A DNA stretch of 64,000 nucleotides from Siphonodentalium dalli (GCA_032622095.1 CP136064.1:113076004-113140003); one strand, 5' to 3'. Shown: positions 1 through 11,572, numbered from the stretch's first letter. Notes: generated by a model not told the origin, from the letters alone. Numbers and translations are program-made.

Positions 1-29
1 TCTACTATTTGCACAAGGGTGATCTAATG

Positions 30-245
30 AGAGATATTAATTGCGCTTAAGTGCAATATTGATGTAATTTCGCTTTCGTGTAATAAGGAATGTCTTATTA
101 CACTTAAGCGCAATAAGAATATTCCTTATTGCACAGGAATATCACATTGTGCTTAAGCGCAATAAGGTATCTCTAACTGCGCTTAAGCACAATAACTGAA
201 GGAATATTCTTATTGGGCTTGAGCTCAATTAGAGATTCCTTAAGT
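30..245. repeat. short palindromic AAGCGCAATAAGG-type repeats
   Basis: Variants of TTGCGCTTAAGCGCAATAAG recur in both orientations about every 25-40 bases. The core TTGCGCTTAAGCGCAA is its own reverse complement. A related TTGCGCTTAATATTGCAC string is seen near 58,470. No coding potential is visible. Confidence 0.6.
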
Positions 246-601
246 TATTGCAGTTAATCGAAATTGTCTATTAAATGTCAAGTTGGTTTCCCATAGAGAT
301 CATCAACGATGTCTATGCGCAAGGGACCTACGCCAGTCTTCTCTGTTGGGATTCCAATTGTTGGCTTATTAAATATGCACATATGCTTAAGATACAGTCG
401 TGCGCGAAGCGTGCTCCCGTAGGTCGGGTTTTGTATCCAAGTGAATTAAAATATCATTGAAATAATCGGTCCCCCCCCCCCCATCCAATAAACATCCATA
501 TATTGAATATACATGTTTTTGGAGCAGAATTAGATAGTCCATATTGGACGCCATCATGGAATTTAATTTTTTTTATTTAATTTTCACACATAGTTATTAG
601 T

Positions 602-905
602 TATGTGGATGGCGTTCTCATTAAACATCACACCCGTATATTGATTATGTGGATAGAGTTATCATTAAACCTCACATCCTTATATTGGTTACAGTAATGC
701 CCAAAGTAATTGACCACTTAACCAGAGCAGAATTATTGGTAATTTTTCAGGATTTAAAATCCTGAAAAATTACCCATAATTCTGCTGTGGTTAAGTGTTC
801 AATTACTTTGGACATTACTGTATGTGGATGGAGTTATCATTACACCTCACATCCTTATATTGGTTAGGTTATGTAGATGTGAGTTATCATTAAACCTCAC
901 ATCAG
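602..905. repeat. ~45-bp tandem repeat split by a MITE
   Basis: Units of the form 'atgtggatggagttatcatt' followed by 'aaacctcacatccttatatt' occur about four times. The run is interrupted at 692-820 by a TA-flanked MITE, so the tandem array predates the insertion. Confidence 0.7.
692..820. mobile_element. palindromic MITE, Tc1/mariner-like (TA target site)
   Basis: This 129-bp element is almost one continuous inverted repeat. It opens with CAGTAATGCCCAAAGTAATT and closes with the complement ending CATTACTG. TA flanks both sides (690-691 and 821-822). Related copies lie at 18,130-18,346 and 19,859-20,020. TA duplications and CAGT-type ends are typical of Tc1/mariner; the assignment rests on ends only. 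Confidence 0.7.
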
Positions 906-1079
906 TGTGTTGGGGATTTTGGACCTTGACTTGGGACCTTTGGTTTTTAACGCAACAAATGCGAGTACATCTTATACACAAGTTTCTTGGATAAGATGAG
1001 TTTGAAGCCTGCTTACATTTCGAAATGTTGTCAGTTTTGTATCGTCTGCAGCAGAACTCGGCATGTTGAAGCAAAAGTT

Positions 1080-1925
1080 ACAAGAGATAAAATATGTACG
1101 TAACGAGACTATAATACAAATGAAAAAATTAATTGAGGGAGGAGTGGGCGATACAGGGAACTAAGGGTTGAACCGATATAAATTTGTAGAGCGATAACGA
1201 CCAATGTTGACATATCATGCATCTCAACTCTACTGTTGCAACAAGGCTATAAAATGGGGGGGGGGGGTTGTAATAATCTTCGTTATCTCTATATAGTGCC
1301 AGAATAGTCATTTATAGACTTCTATAGTGGTACAATGCAAATTGGAATCAAATGATAAAAATATGTATGTAACACAACTACGGTATACCGATGAAAATAA
1401 TTTAGGCCGGGTTTAGATGTTGGGTTGGTTAAATAGACGCGGAGAAAAAGGAGAACGATGAACTGACATAAATTAGTAGAGCGATAGCGATCAATGTTGC
1501 CATGTGATGCATCGCGACTGTACTGTAGCGGCAATGATATAAAATTGGGGGGGGGGTCTGAAATTATCTCTTACTCTATAGATGGCACCAGGATTATATA
1601 GAAAGGAATAGCAATTGATATACGTATACCGTATACTATAGTAATACCATAGACATTATCACGTGATAAAATATTACGTAACTTGACTATAGCGATGAAA
1701 AAAAAAAAACATTGGACTGGGATTAGAGGTTAGGTTGGTTATATGTGGATAATTGGATATGGAATTCATACCGATGAGACGATAAAAATTAGTGGAGCGA
1801 TAAAGACCAATGTTGACACTTAGTCAGGCTACATGGGGGTTGATACGATAGACCGAAATAAATTTGTCGGGTGATAATGACCAATGTTGACGTATAAAGT
1901 AACGCGACTGTACTGTCGCACAATT
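1080..1925. repeat. diverged ~250-300-bp tandem repeats
   Basis: Three to four degenerate units share an ordered set of words: 'gataaaatatgtacgtaac', 'tgaaaaaatt', 'taggttggtta', 'taaatttgtagagcgataac', 'gaccaatgttgacatat', 'gcgactgtactgt' and a poly-G run. The poly-G tract (1256-1267 and near 1543) sits at the same position in successive units. No ORF is conserved across units. Confidence 0.65.
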
Positions 1926-2004
1926 ATCAGGTAGAACCTGTCAAATATGGACTCTGTTGGCCAATATGGAACAGCTCAGAAAACATTCGCAGGGCCCTAA
2001 AATT

Positions 2005-2535
2005 TATTATTTAACATGGGATCTGCCATTAAAATTGATTTATGTCGATAAAATTCTTATTTTTCAAAATTTTAAGCTGAGACTTGGTGTGTCTGTGTGG
2101 AATACTTATATATTCCTAAAATGACAGGGTACAGCACGTAATTATTTTTTAGATGGAAGAAATTAATTTTTTTCGATGATAAATTTTAACATGGGATTTG
2201 CTATTCAAATCGATTTATGTCGATAAAACTCCTATTTTTCAAAATTTTAAGCTGAGACTTGGTGTGTCAGCGTGGAATACCTATATATTCCTAAAATGAC
2301 AGGGTACAGCACGTAATTATTTTTTAGAGGGAAGAATTTTTTTTTTTTCAATGATAAATTTTAACACGGGATTTTCCCATTCAAATCGATTTATGTCGAT
2401 AAAACTGTTATTTTTCAAAATTTTAAGCTGAGACTGAGGTATGTCTGCGTGGAATACTTATATATTCCTAAAATGACAGGGTCCAGCACGTAATTATCTT
2501 TTAGATGGAAGAAATTGATTTGTTTCCATGATAAC
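2005..2535. repeat. three ~175-bp tandem repeat units
   Basis: 'ttaacatgggat' recurs at about 2011, 2186 and 2361, each followed by 'gatttatgtcgataaaa', 'aattttaagctgagact', 'tggaatacttatatattcc' and 'aaaatgacagggt.cagcac'. Units are similar enough to be a recent tandem duplication. Noncoding. Confidence 0.8.
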
Positions 2536-3362
2536 AATCGAGCGTGTACTGTGCCGCAGGCAGTGTGCGCTCAAAATGTAAACAACTTTCTCAAGTGTCG
2601 TTTTGGTCAACATATCGCTTTCTCGACGGGGAGATCTGATCCGAATAATAGCTAAGATGTATTTAGATAGAATTATTGAAAGAATTTGACCGATTATTGT
2701 GCATTTTGACTCGAGAATCGAGTGGAGAAAACGTTTAGTCAAACACGCGAATTCTGCCAATTGCAGTTGCAGACGAGCGCTGTCAGAATCAGATAATACA
2801 GATTGACAACAAATGCAGGCCTGAAACTCACCTTTTTGGGAGGTAAATCCCACTTATTAGATATCAAAACAATCCTTCCTAAGCACATTCCACAAGTTGC
2901 TAATATCTTAGGACACAGTAACAGTCAAAATGAATGAATTTAAATCACGATTCCGAGACGAAGCGAGACATGTACTGTGTACGATTTTTGACTCATTTTG
3001 AGTCGCCTTGTTTTCGATGACGTCATTTGCGTTGCCCCACAACCTTAACCCTTTCCAATTCCAGCGGCATTTCAATTGGTTGAAATTAAAAATTTCTCAA
3101 GTTCTAGCTCAATCTGAATCTAGTTACCCAATTGGTAGAATTACTTAAGCAGTACAATTTAGTTTTATCAATTATAACTATAATTTTATTGACGATATGA
3201 GCTCAACATCATAATATGAAACTGTTTATGGCGGTGTTATCCAAACGTGTGCTTTGATAATGGTTATAATTTTATTTTGCGATCAAACGTCAGTGCAGCT
3301 CAGCAGAAACGCATAGGCACTAGTTCAATTCAGCAGAAACGCATGAGTCCTACGATAATAGT
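2536..3362. other. no recognisable feature
   Basis: AT-rich sequence with only short open frames and no splice-bounded reading frame that I recognise. Confidence 0.5.
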
Positions 3363-3363
3363 A

Positions 3364-3401
3364 CACCCACTGAACGCGCTTCGCGCGTTGGTCAGTGGGT
3401 G
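3364..3401. repeat. perfect-arm hairpin
   Basis: CACCCACTGA is matched by TCAGTGGGTG, and the centre ACGCGCTTCGCGCGT is itself a hairpin. It resembles a transposon terminal hairpin, but no second end was found. Confidence 0.6.
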
Positions 3402-3947
3402 AAAAACTTAATGCTAACAACAGTTGTATGATGTTTTATTTATATGGACATGACTATACGTCGTTCAATAAATGGACCCGATATTTACGACCTATTTTAA
3501 TCATGCACAAATTACAAATCAAAAAATTATTTGCATGTATTCGTATCTTCGAATTATTGAAAATTATGAAATTAGCACATGCTGCACGACCACTGAGCCT
3601 CACTTGTGTCTACTTGCTGCCCACGGACCCAAACAGGTAAGGTCATATAGGCAGAAAATTACGGCATACAAACTGATTACCCGTATAATTTTCCTAAAAA
3701 AATAAATTACCTCGAGGCAGCTTTTAGTTTCCCTCATGATCTTTCGGCAGACATATATTCTCAAAATATTTGTCTTCACATTGATATAATGACCACTATT
3801 CATGTTGTTCTATCAGTGTCTACTGTTAACACAATGAAGTCTTGATAGCAATTTTTCTACCTGTCTTGTTGACTTATAAAATAAATTAAGAATTTCCTCG
3901 CGTGGGCTTGTTATGTTACATGAGCCGGGACATCTCGGTTAGTGAAC

Positions 3948-4308
3948 CTTCAGACGACCACGATTCAATCGTAAGTGGAAGGATTTTCGTCGTAGGAAGT
4001 AACAGGAAGATGGAGTGTGCATGCTCACGTCTAAATCGTAGAACAAAAAATAATATCAGACAGTGTTTGATTTTAGATACGATATCGTGGCGTATCCTTG
4101 GTTACATCCACTTGCGACGTAATCGCAGTCGTGTGTATGTAAAAATCGTAGCTGGAAATGGTCGTAGGGTAGTCAATCACATGCTTTAGAACAACCTACG
4201 ATAGAATAATGCACGTGACATCGCAATCGTCTGAACAAACTATCCACGATCTCGTCGGGCCCGATCCCTCCACTTACGATGTGTATCGTGGTCGTCTGAA
4301 GGTACACT
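3948..4308. mobile_element. inner inverted-repeat element
   Basis: 'accttcagacgaccacgat' plus 'cgtaagtgga' on the left is matched by its complement at 4,262-4,308. It is nested in the 3,903-4,621 element. The family is not recognised. Confidence 0.55.
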
Positions 4309-4360
4309 TAGCCGAGACAACACAGTCTGCGGGGACAAATCAATCATGCTGTTATGTGAG

Positions 4361-4494
4361 CTGAGACAACTCGGTTAGCTGGGACAACTCCGTAGTCAAC
4401 GTCAACCGAATTGTCCCAACTAGCTAACCGAGTTGTCCCAACTAGCTAACCGAGTTGTCCCAGCTAGCTAACCGAGTTGTCCCAGCGAACTCGG
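4361..4494. repeat. 22-bp tandem repeat with an inverted partner
   Basis: AACCGAGTTGTCCCAACTAG (plus CT) repeats four times in register with 22-bp spacing. Two inverted copies ('gacaactcggttagctggg') precede them, so the array can fold on itself. It lies inside the nested TIR element and contains the same CTCGGTTAG word as that element's termini. Confidence 0.75.
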
Positions 4495-5219
4495 TTTGAC
4501 GAGTTGACGCGGCTCATGTAACAGCACACCATTATTTTAGTCAGTCAGCACAGAGGACCTAGGCACCCAGCAGACCGGGTTATCCCGGCTAACCGAGTTC
4601 TCCCGCTCATGTAACAAGCCCCTAAATACATAGGCCTACAGGGCGCTCAAAGAATTCTTGGAAAAATGACCACATCATGCTTGATTCTAGTTTGCAATTT
4701 GGGAACTACGCATTCATCAATATTTAACACATTTACAATGATTTTTCACAAGCAAATTCTTGATGAATATATAACAATTAAACAGTGATTTATTTACAAA
4801 CATCAATTTCAATGGAAAACTACATTACTTCCGAATGGACACTCGGAACTATCGGATCGTTCAATGAAAATGTTCCGTTGCGCTGGAAGGCGAAGATAAA
4901 ATTATTGGCGCAATCAATAATCGCATTGAAATCACACCAAATTTTATTGTAATTGACCCACTCAACCCGCTGTCAGTTCATAATCTAGCTAATCCACATT
5001 ACTTCATGATTGGGAAATCATCAGATAAAAATAATGTAATTGTTCTTGCAAAGAATTGAATATTTCTCAATCCAGTCGGCGGTGGGGGGGGGGGGGGGGG
5101 GGGGTTTCAGGGCATGTATGCCGGGGTGGTTGTGTGGTCGACGGGACCAAATTTTATTTTCCGCAACTCAAATTTTTTTTTCCTGCATGTTTTTTTTACT
5201 GTTTTTGCAATGAGTTTGG

Positions 5220-6511
5220 CTTAAAGGTACTCAATCCAATCAGACAGAGGCGGACTGGGCCAAGAAACCGGCCCGGGAAATTAATATAATACCGGCCCAT
5301 CTGTTTGGGGGGGGGGGGCGTCCACAGTCCACCTTGGAAAATTCCAACTGCACCCCCCCCCCTTGAATCAGAATCAGACCAAATATACATATTTTTGCAT
5401 AATTCCATTTGCACCCCCCCCCTTGCATCAGATGCAGACCAAATACAAGTTTTTGCATAATTCCATTTGCATCTCTGGTCTAATATCATATATATTCATA
5501 AACCATGGTTCTATATATTCCCGGTATGAGACCATTCAGATATTTTTACCTGAAAAATTGCATAAAATCTAACATCTAGCGGTCTAACTCCAGACAAATG
5601 CACACGGCTACGGACAAGAGACCAGGACACACCGGGCTGTTCATGGTTGTTCGGCCCGGGGTGAGAACATTTTGAAAACTATACAAGAAAATCTCGAATC
5701 CGATAAACTAGACTGGCATCAACTGAAGCGTTCCTATTTTCTTGTAAATTTCAATTGGGGGAGGGGTGGGTAAGAATTTTTTTTGGATTTACAGCTGGGA
5801 GTTACCGTTAAAATCTCGAGATTAATGGGGTCTTTACGTGGTGTTATATGATGCCGACAAGTTCATTTAATGTCAAAATTACGATTAGCCAATTCGGCTG
5901 GTTAAACAACACATGTGGCGGCCCACGTCCGGAATTTTCCCGGTCTCCCGATCGGCCATGCAGTCCGCCTCTGCCCTCATGAATTTATGTGAGAAGAGTA
6001 CCATCTTATTGGATACACGGCTGGTTAAACAACACATGTGGCGGCCCACGTCGGTTTCATTTGCGGCCCAAGTTGTGGTTGGGCGGCCCAACCACATATA
6101 CCCCCCCCCCCCCCCCAAACCGTAAAAAAAACCCTCGGATTCTCGTTTGATAGAAAATCACGTGGAATCAGAATTTTTCCGGCCTCCGGCCCATCGGTAA
6201 ATTTCCCGGTCTCCCGATCGGCCAGTCCGCCTCTGCAATCAGACGCTCCTAAATTACTATTTCTTTGGCTTCGGGGTTATTAATTGGTTTAAACAGAAAA
6301 CTCGAGCGGTAATAATTTACCACTCAATTTTTTCTGTTTAAACTCTAGTTTCTGGCCCAGAAAGAATTTAAATAACTAACTTGAAAAATCTATATCTGAT
6401 CACGCTGAGCTTTGACAGGTAGGTTCCTTGACACGATTCAAATATATTTTAACCTCGAAGCCAAAGAAATAGTAATTTAGGAGCGTCTGATCGGATTGAG
6501 TACCTTTAAAA
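5220..6511. mobile_element. fold-back element (copy 1), host of a hAT-like insertion
   Basis: 'ttaaaggtactcaatcc' at the left is matched by 'ggattgagtacctttaa' at the right. Next inside, 'gacgctcctaaattactatt' and 'tctttggcttcgggg' (6,243-6,275) pair with 6,445-6,490. Its left arm is split by the hAT-like element at 5,245-6,235. Related copies are at 7,868-8,231 and 21,237-22,168. Confidence 0.75.
5245..6235. mobile_element. non-autonomous hAT-like transposon with 8-bp TSD
   Basis: The ends are CAGAGGCGGACTGG and CCAGTCCGCCTCTG. They are flanked by a perfect 8-bp direct repeat CAATCAGA (5,237-5,244 and 6,236-6,243). An 8-bp duplication and CAGxGGCGGA-type ends are hallmarks of the hAT superfamily. 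The interior holds CCGGCCC/GGGCCGG motifs, a 16-C run at 6,101-6,116 and a repeated 'acacatgtggcggcccacgt', but no transposase ORF. Confidence 0.85.
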
Positions 6512-7458
6512 CACCTTAGAATAAGAGAAATAATGTAATTCTAACTGCTAAACTGGCTGCAGGCAGTTATCGTGTTGTATTTTGTTGCAAATTTTGAAAT
6601 CCAAGATGGCCACTGGCAGCCATGTTTTTTTTAGCCGAATGACCCCAAAATGACACATTCCTATTTATGTTAACATCCATGAATGCACAGAAATTCATAT
6701 ACAGCTGTTTACAGTGAATTCCCCCCCCCCTCGCAAATTCTCTGTTTTAGTGATAAAATGGGGGTTGGGTGTCCAAATATGGTTGAAAAAACTGCCGAAA
6801 ACAGAAAAACAATTTGGATGTGGGGATGAGTGAGTCCCAACTAGGGTCGAAAAGTAAAAATCAGCATACGTGTCTGAATTATTTTCCGAGCTCACCCCCT
6901 TATCCAGTTAGGATTCTCTCTTAACTAAAATATGGTAATACAGACCAAATAAGGAATTTACTATGATAGTATTGTGAGTTGTAAGTTGTAGATGCACCAA
7001 ACACAAATCCAAATATAAGGAAATGATGCATTATCGTGACTCTGCTTATAAACAATTCACTGCTCTTTTTGTTCGACTTGCATTTTCTCTGACACAAAGC
7101 GTGTTTTGTGAATAATATCACATTCATATAATAATTATGCTATACTATATAATAGTATCTTCTTGAGGAAATTATCATAATTTGATAAATGTTATTTCTA
7201 AACTATAACCTAAATGAAGGCCGCCCGCCCCGAAGTCATGAAGAATGTGATTACTAACACCCCCACCCATGATGGGTATTTCACCTGTCATCAAACCATG
7301 CTACATGTATGACATGCCTGCAATAATGTTTTCTTTGTTTGAAATCCTATATGTCGTGGCCAGTACATTGAAAAGATTTATACCCAGAACAATATGTGAT
7401 ATTTTAAGTAAATCTATAGATGTACATGTCATTTCATATACTAGTGCATGTCCAAGCA
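6512..7458. other. no recognisable feature
   Basis: AT-rich sequence with a C run near 6,721. The small open frames here do not resemble known proteins. Confidence 0.5.
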
Positions 7459-7688
7459 TGGTGTGCCTGTCATTTGCAGAATGATGTCCCCAGAGGGTGA
7501 GTTTAGTGATGGTACCCCGCACAGTGGGCTAGCATCACCAAATACACCCTCTGGAGAGCTCATGCTGCTTACACCTCCGCAGAAGGAGGTTAACAGAGGG
7601 TGAATTTGGTGATGCTAGCCCACTATGTGGGGTACCATAACTAAATTCTTTCTCTGGGGACCTCATTCTGCAAATGACAGACACACTA
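7459..7688. mobile_element. palindromic MITE
   Basis: 'ctgtcatttgcagaatgatg' and 'tccccagag' at the left are mirrored by 'ctctgggga' and 'cctcattctgcaaatgacag' at the right. The inner arms 'gatggtaccccgcacagtgg' and 'gctagcatcaccaaa' also pair. About 230 bp; class unassigned. Confidence 0.7.
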
Positions 7689-7867
7689 TTTCAAGGCTTG
7701 TTGGTATCATTTTATAAGACCTGTATGTTATATTTTATAGAGGACTGTCAGCTAGAAGTCTTGCTGTGGAAGTAAATTGACTGGAAGACATACACTGGAC
7801 CAAAGTTGGAACTTGGATGTATTCAATTTACAACTGTACATGTAAGTTTTTATATAAATACGCATCA

Positions 7868-8231
7868 CTTAGAAGATGTATAATCTGATTTGACGCCCCC
7901 TAAATAACTATTTCTTCAGCTTCGGGTTTAAATAATATTTTATTTGAGTTGAGGATCCTATCCCTCAAAGCTCTGGGTTATCAAATTTGTTAATTTTATC
8001 CACCTCGATTATTTGTCAGCCTACCAAACATTCCACTGACTTCTTCTAGAAATATGCAGATATACAAGATATTGAGAGGTCTCGCAAGGTCATCGCAAAT
8101 CAATTTCGGAAGATAACATTATGAAAAGTAATGTTGGATGACTATTGGCTTTCGGTGTAAATTTCCGTTGTTGTTCATGTTGTAACTGGATGATCCGGGG
8201 ACAATCAGATCAGATTGTGCACCTTTAACAA
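7868..8231. mobile_element. fold-back element (copy 2), decayed
   Basis: 'taatctgatttgacgccccc' then 'taaataactatttcttcagc' matches the inner arm of the 5.2-6.5 kb element. The right end 'gattgtgcacctttaa' is a variant of its terminal repeat. Confidence 0.55.
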
Positions 8232-8909
8232 AAAGCCTTATGTTGTATGTTTGTTGAATTTAGGTCTAAATTCACTACCTATGGAAAAGAGTCCAAACAA
8301 ATAATGTCTAGCAGATTGTGTACTTCTAAGTGTCATGGTATGGAATAAGACTAAATAAAATAATACCTGTGAAGGGTAACTGGAGATTTAAAAAACAGGG
8401 GCAATGGGGGGGGGGTGAATAATCACTGCATTTTGCACTTTAATTCACAGAATACTGATGACACTATATAAACCATAGCCATGATAGCCTTATAAATGGC
8501 CTGGTAAATATCCAATAACCTGATGTGCTTTTAAAGACAAATTAAAGTGATGTGAAACAATCCAGTGAGGTGTTCCCGGACCTGCTGATGGAATAATAAA
8601 CAATCATGCCAAAATAATTTATCCAAATAGTCAGAAAACAACAATTAAAGTCAGTGACTAGTATAATAGTAGTGGGACAATCATTTCAGTAATGTTTATA
8701 CTCAATAAGGTGCCCTGAATAAAGTAGTAAATGTTTACATTTGTGCGTGGTTCAACCGTTGTATTCTCTGAAATGCTACAGTGGATATGGTTGGAATTTT
8801 AGTTCTTAATCTCAGGTTTTTGCTACATAATTCCAGTGGGGATAGTGTTTGGATACTAACTGATTGTTTATATACACCCATATATGCCTGTTTTAAAAAA
8901 GGGGATGTA

Positions 8910-9085
8910 TTATGCTGCATGTCTGTCTGTTAGTTCGCTTTTGGATTCCAGATGTCAGATGATAACTTTAGATAGTCTCAACTGAGTTGAATGAAATTTG
9001 AAATGTGTGTGTTTTAATGTACAAAATACAGGTCAAGTTTGAGTTTTGGTTCAGCACGTCAATTTCACCAGAGTTAAAGGCCTTT
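8910..9085. repeat. dispersed repeat shared with 22,590-22,890
   Basis: 'aaaatacaggtcaagtt' followed by a variable stretch, 'gagtta' and 'ggccttt' matches 22,690-22,765. Anonymous interspersed repeat; no coding signal. Confidence 0.5.
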
Positions 9086-9215
9086 TGTTGGAATTGCCAT
9101 GGGTATATTTTGCCATGTCCTAACAATGCTTTTAATATTCAATGAAATAAGTCTGCAATATATGTCTTTAAATCTGACTTTTCCTAAACATAGTATTTTA
9201 TGCATTTCTTTTCAG

Positions 9216-9430
9216 AGTATGTTCGTTCACTGGCATTGGAAACTTTAGTACCAGAATGTGCACAGCATACAGAGGAGGCATGTGTGTTATCTGTGCAGAT
9301 ACAATATGTTATTCGTCAACTTTTCATTCATAAATATTGCACCACAATATACAAGTGTGGTGCAGCCTGTGGGAAGTTAGTAACATGCTATGCTGTCAAG
9401 TGCTGCTATATTCATCAGATGCGAATATAA
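9216..9430 (+). CDS. candidate terminal exon, unknown protein
   Basis: A polypyrimidine tract and acceptor (tgcatttcttttcag) immediately precede a 71-codon open frame that reads from codon 1 in phase and ends at TAA near 9,430. The peptide is Cys-rich toward its C-terminus and contains LALETLVPEC and QIQYVIRQLF, which could be helical. I do not recognise the family. An ATTAAA at about 9,652 could be a polyadenylation signal. No matching upstream exon was identified; a possible donor (catGTAAGT) lies at 7,850. Chance is a real alternative, since one short frame after a CAG is weak evidence. Confidence 0.25.
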
Positions 9431-10595
9431 AGCAGTTTGCTGATCTTTAAATTTCTACTGCATGACAGGTGTAAAACAGATGAGCTGTCATTCTTGTGAA
9501 TGTTCAATATAAGAAGGGTGTGATGAACTATATATTAAGTGTTAATTCATTGCAATTGTTGCAATGGTGAGGTGTGCACATACATCAGGAATATACACTG
9601 CTGTGGAAGAATGGCTAGGATGACAATTATTCCTGCTGGATATGTTTGTATTAAAGTTTAATTTTCAAAATCTCACTGTGTCTTCATTGATGTTTATCTT
9701 AAAACTTCATTCAACATTGATGCAACTAATTATGTCATTTGGACAATTTACTTCATCTTCGACTATTAATTTTGGTTGCTTATGATATGATTCATGAATG
9801 GGGTGGCCCTCACACGTGCAGGCAAATTACATGCCTCAATTTAAGGTTACTGGCAGCACTTAAATGGTAGAATAGTCCTCAGAGGTTTGTGATTTCAGGA
9901 AATTTGACATGTAATTTGCCACATCTTGCAGCATCTTGTGGAATTTAGTTCTATGCCAGCATGCACACTTGAAAAATTAATCACAAAATTATGTGAGAAA
10001 CACTTGACTGCTTGCGTACCAACTGTTTCTATCATAATAATTTCAGGACTGTGTAAACAGTAAATAAGTGATAACCGTAAACAAAAAAATTACATGGTCA
10101 CCGTTTATTTTCTGTTTACTTGGCAACCAACATTATTATGGTAGAAACCATCAAAAATAATGGGTTTTCGTATAATTTAAGATTTGACCAATTGGCAAAA
10201 AGAACCCATATACATGTACATGTATGTTTGTGGGAGGGTATGAAAGGCATAATATAGAAATTTGATAGCCTGTAGCATGCAAGTGATCAGCTGAATTTTT
10301 GTACTGGAAATGGAATCTGGTGGCATCTGTTTCAGACTGTCTAAAGCCTTTTTATAATTAGCCCTTTAATATATCAATGGATTGGTAATTATAATAAAAA
10401 TCAATTTATGACTTGGGTCATAAATTAATTTTCATTATAATTTTACATGTCGAACTTGGAAAACCAAATTCATTCATGTGTTGCATATATTTTGTTGAGT
10501 ATGGATATGGTACAATAAATGGGTGGATTTAGTGTACAGTACCCTTAAAGGTTGCATAAGTATGTTGTATGGCACATTTATCAATAAATTGTGCA
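9431..10595. other. no gene seen; one short inverted repeat
   Basis: AT-rich. 10,391-10,443 holds a near-perfect inverted repeat (ttataataaaaatcaattta / taaattaattttcattataa) around a gacttgggtc centre. The stretch could be 3' untranslated sequence of the candidate exon, but nothing proves it. Confidence 0.45.
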
Positions 10596-10599
10596 AAAA

Positions 10600-11480
10600 A
10601 GTAACTTTTATCAAAACCAAAATTGGTTTCATATATAAAACCAGTTTGGGTTTTGATCAAAACCAGTTGGCGCTTGGTATTTGGTTTTGATCAAAACCTA
10701 ATTTGGTTACATATATGGGACAAAAGTTCAATACCAATTTGGGTTTTGAATGAAACCAATTGCTCAATACCATTTGGTTTTGATCAAAACCAAAATTGGT
10801 TTCATATATTGATCAAGTGCTCAATACCATTTGGTTTTGATCAAAACCAAAATTGGTTTCATATATTGATCAAGTGCTCAATACCATTTGGTTTTGATCA
10901 AAACCAAAATTGGTTTCATATATTGATCAAGTGCTCAATACCATTTGGTTTTGATCAAAACCAAAATTGGTTTCATATATTGATCAAGTGCTCAATACCA
11001 TTTGGTTTTGATCAAAACCAAAATTGGTTTCATATATTGATCAAGTCCTCAATACCATTTGGTTTTGATCAAAACCAAATTGGTTTTATATATTGATCAG
11101 GTGCTCAATACCATTTGGATTTGATCAAAACCAAAATTGGTTTCATATATTGATCAAGTGCTCAATACCATTTGGTTTTGATCAAAACCAAAATTGGTTT
11201 CATATATTGATCAAGTGCTCAATACCATTTGGTTTTGATCAAAACCAAAATTGGTTTCATATATTGATCAAGTGCTCAATACCAATTGGTTACATATATG
11301 GGACAAAAGTTCAAAACCAATTTGGGTTTTGATCAAAATCAAATACTCTTGTTATTGGGTTTTGATCAAAACCAATTTTGGTTTTTATCAAAACCAGTTG
11401 GCGCTTGGTATTTGGTTTTGATCAAAACCTAATTTGGTTACATATATGGGACAAAGTTCAAAACCAAATTTGGTTTTTTT
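10600..11480. repeat. 57-bp palindrome-containing minisatellite with repeated flanks
   Basis: About nine near-identical 57-bp units occupy 10,768-11,290. Each contains the 16-bp palindrome GGTTTTGATCAAAACC and a second TTGATCAA. Because 57 is divisible by three, the array stays open in one frame (two long ORFs repeating IPFGFDQNQNWFHILIK), with no start context, domain or homology that argues for a real protein. Longer related words ('ccagttggcgcttggtattt', 'acatatatgggacaaa') flank the array on both sides in direct orientation. Confidence 0.85.
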
Positions 11481-11504
11481 TAAACCAAAATGTTTAAGAG
11501 TGTA

Positions 11505-11572
11505 GGTCCGTAGTACCTACGGACCATATAGCACACGGCGTGCACTTTTACGTCCGTAATAGTTACGGACGT
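11505..11572. repeat. hairpin cluster
   Basis: GGTCCGTAG-TAC-CTACGGACC (11,505-11,525) and ACGTCCGTAA-TAG-TTACGGACGT (11,550-11,572) are perfect stem-loops with 3-nt loops. They share the core GTCCGTA, and a weaker GCAC/GTGC stem lies between. They sit between the minisatellite and the RT fragment. Confidence 0.7.

Larger units (their letters stand above)
3903..4621. mobile_element. nested TIR element
   Basis: The left end reads GGGCTTGTTA...CATGAGC and the right end gives CTCATGTAACAAGCCC, its complement apart from a 5-bp GTTA-type slip. CTCGGTTAG follows inside both ends. The paralogous sequence near 17.3 kb lacks this insert. No transposase is present. Confidence 0.65.
3600..4990. repeat. 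dispersed duplicate of 17,039-17,890 (interrupted)
   Basis: Ordered matches to 17,039-17,890 include 'ctgtcttgttg.ct.ataa', 'ataaattaagaa.tt', 'gaccacat', 'aacacatttac' and 'ttcacaa.caaat.ttgatg'. In this copy the match is split by the TIR element at 3,903-4,621. Both copies look noncoding, so this is an older interspersed repeat or segmental duplicate. Confidence 0.6.

Noticed and set aside
10768-11290. CRISPR array
   Set aside because: The repeats are contiguous 57-bp units with no unique spacers and no cas genes; the setting is eukaryotic. The same applies to 24.16-24.74 kb.
10623-11332. 157- and 79-codon frames repeating a 19-residue peptide
   Set aside because: The 57-bp unit is divisible by three, so absence of stops is automatic; no start context or domain supports a protein.
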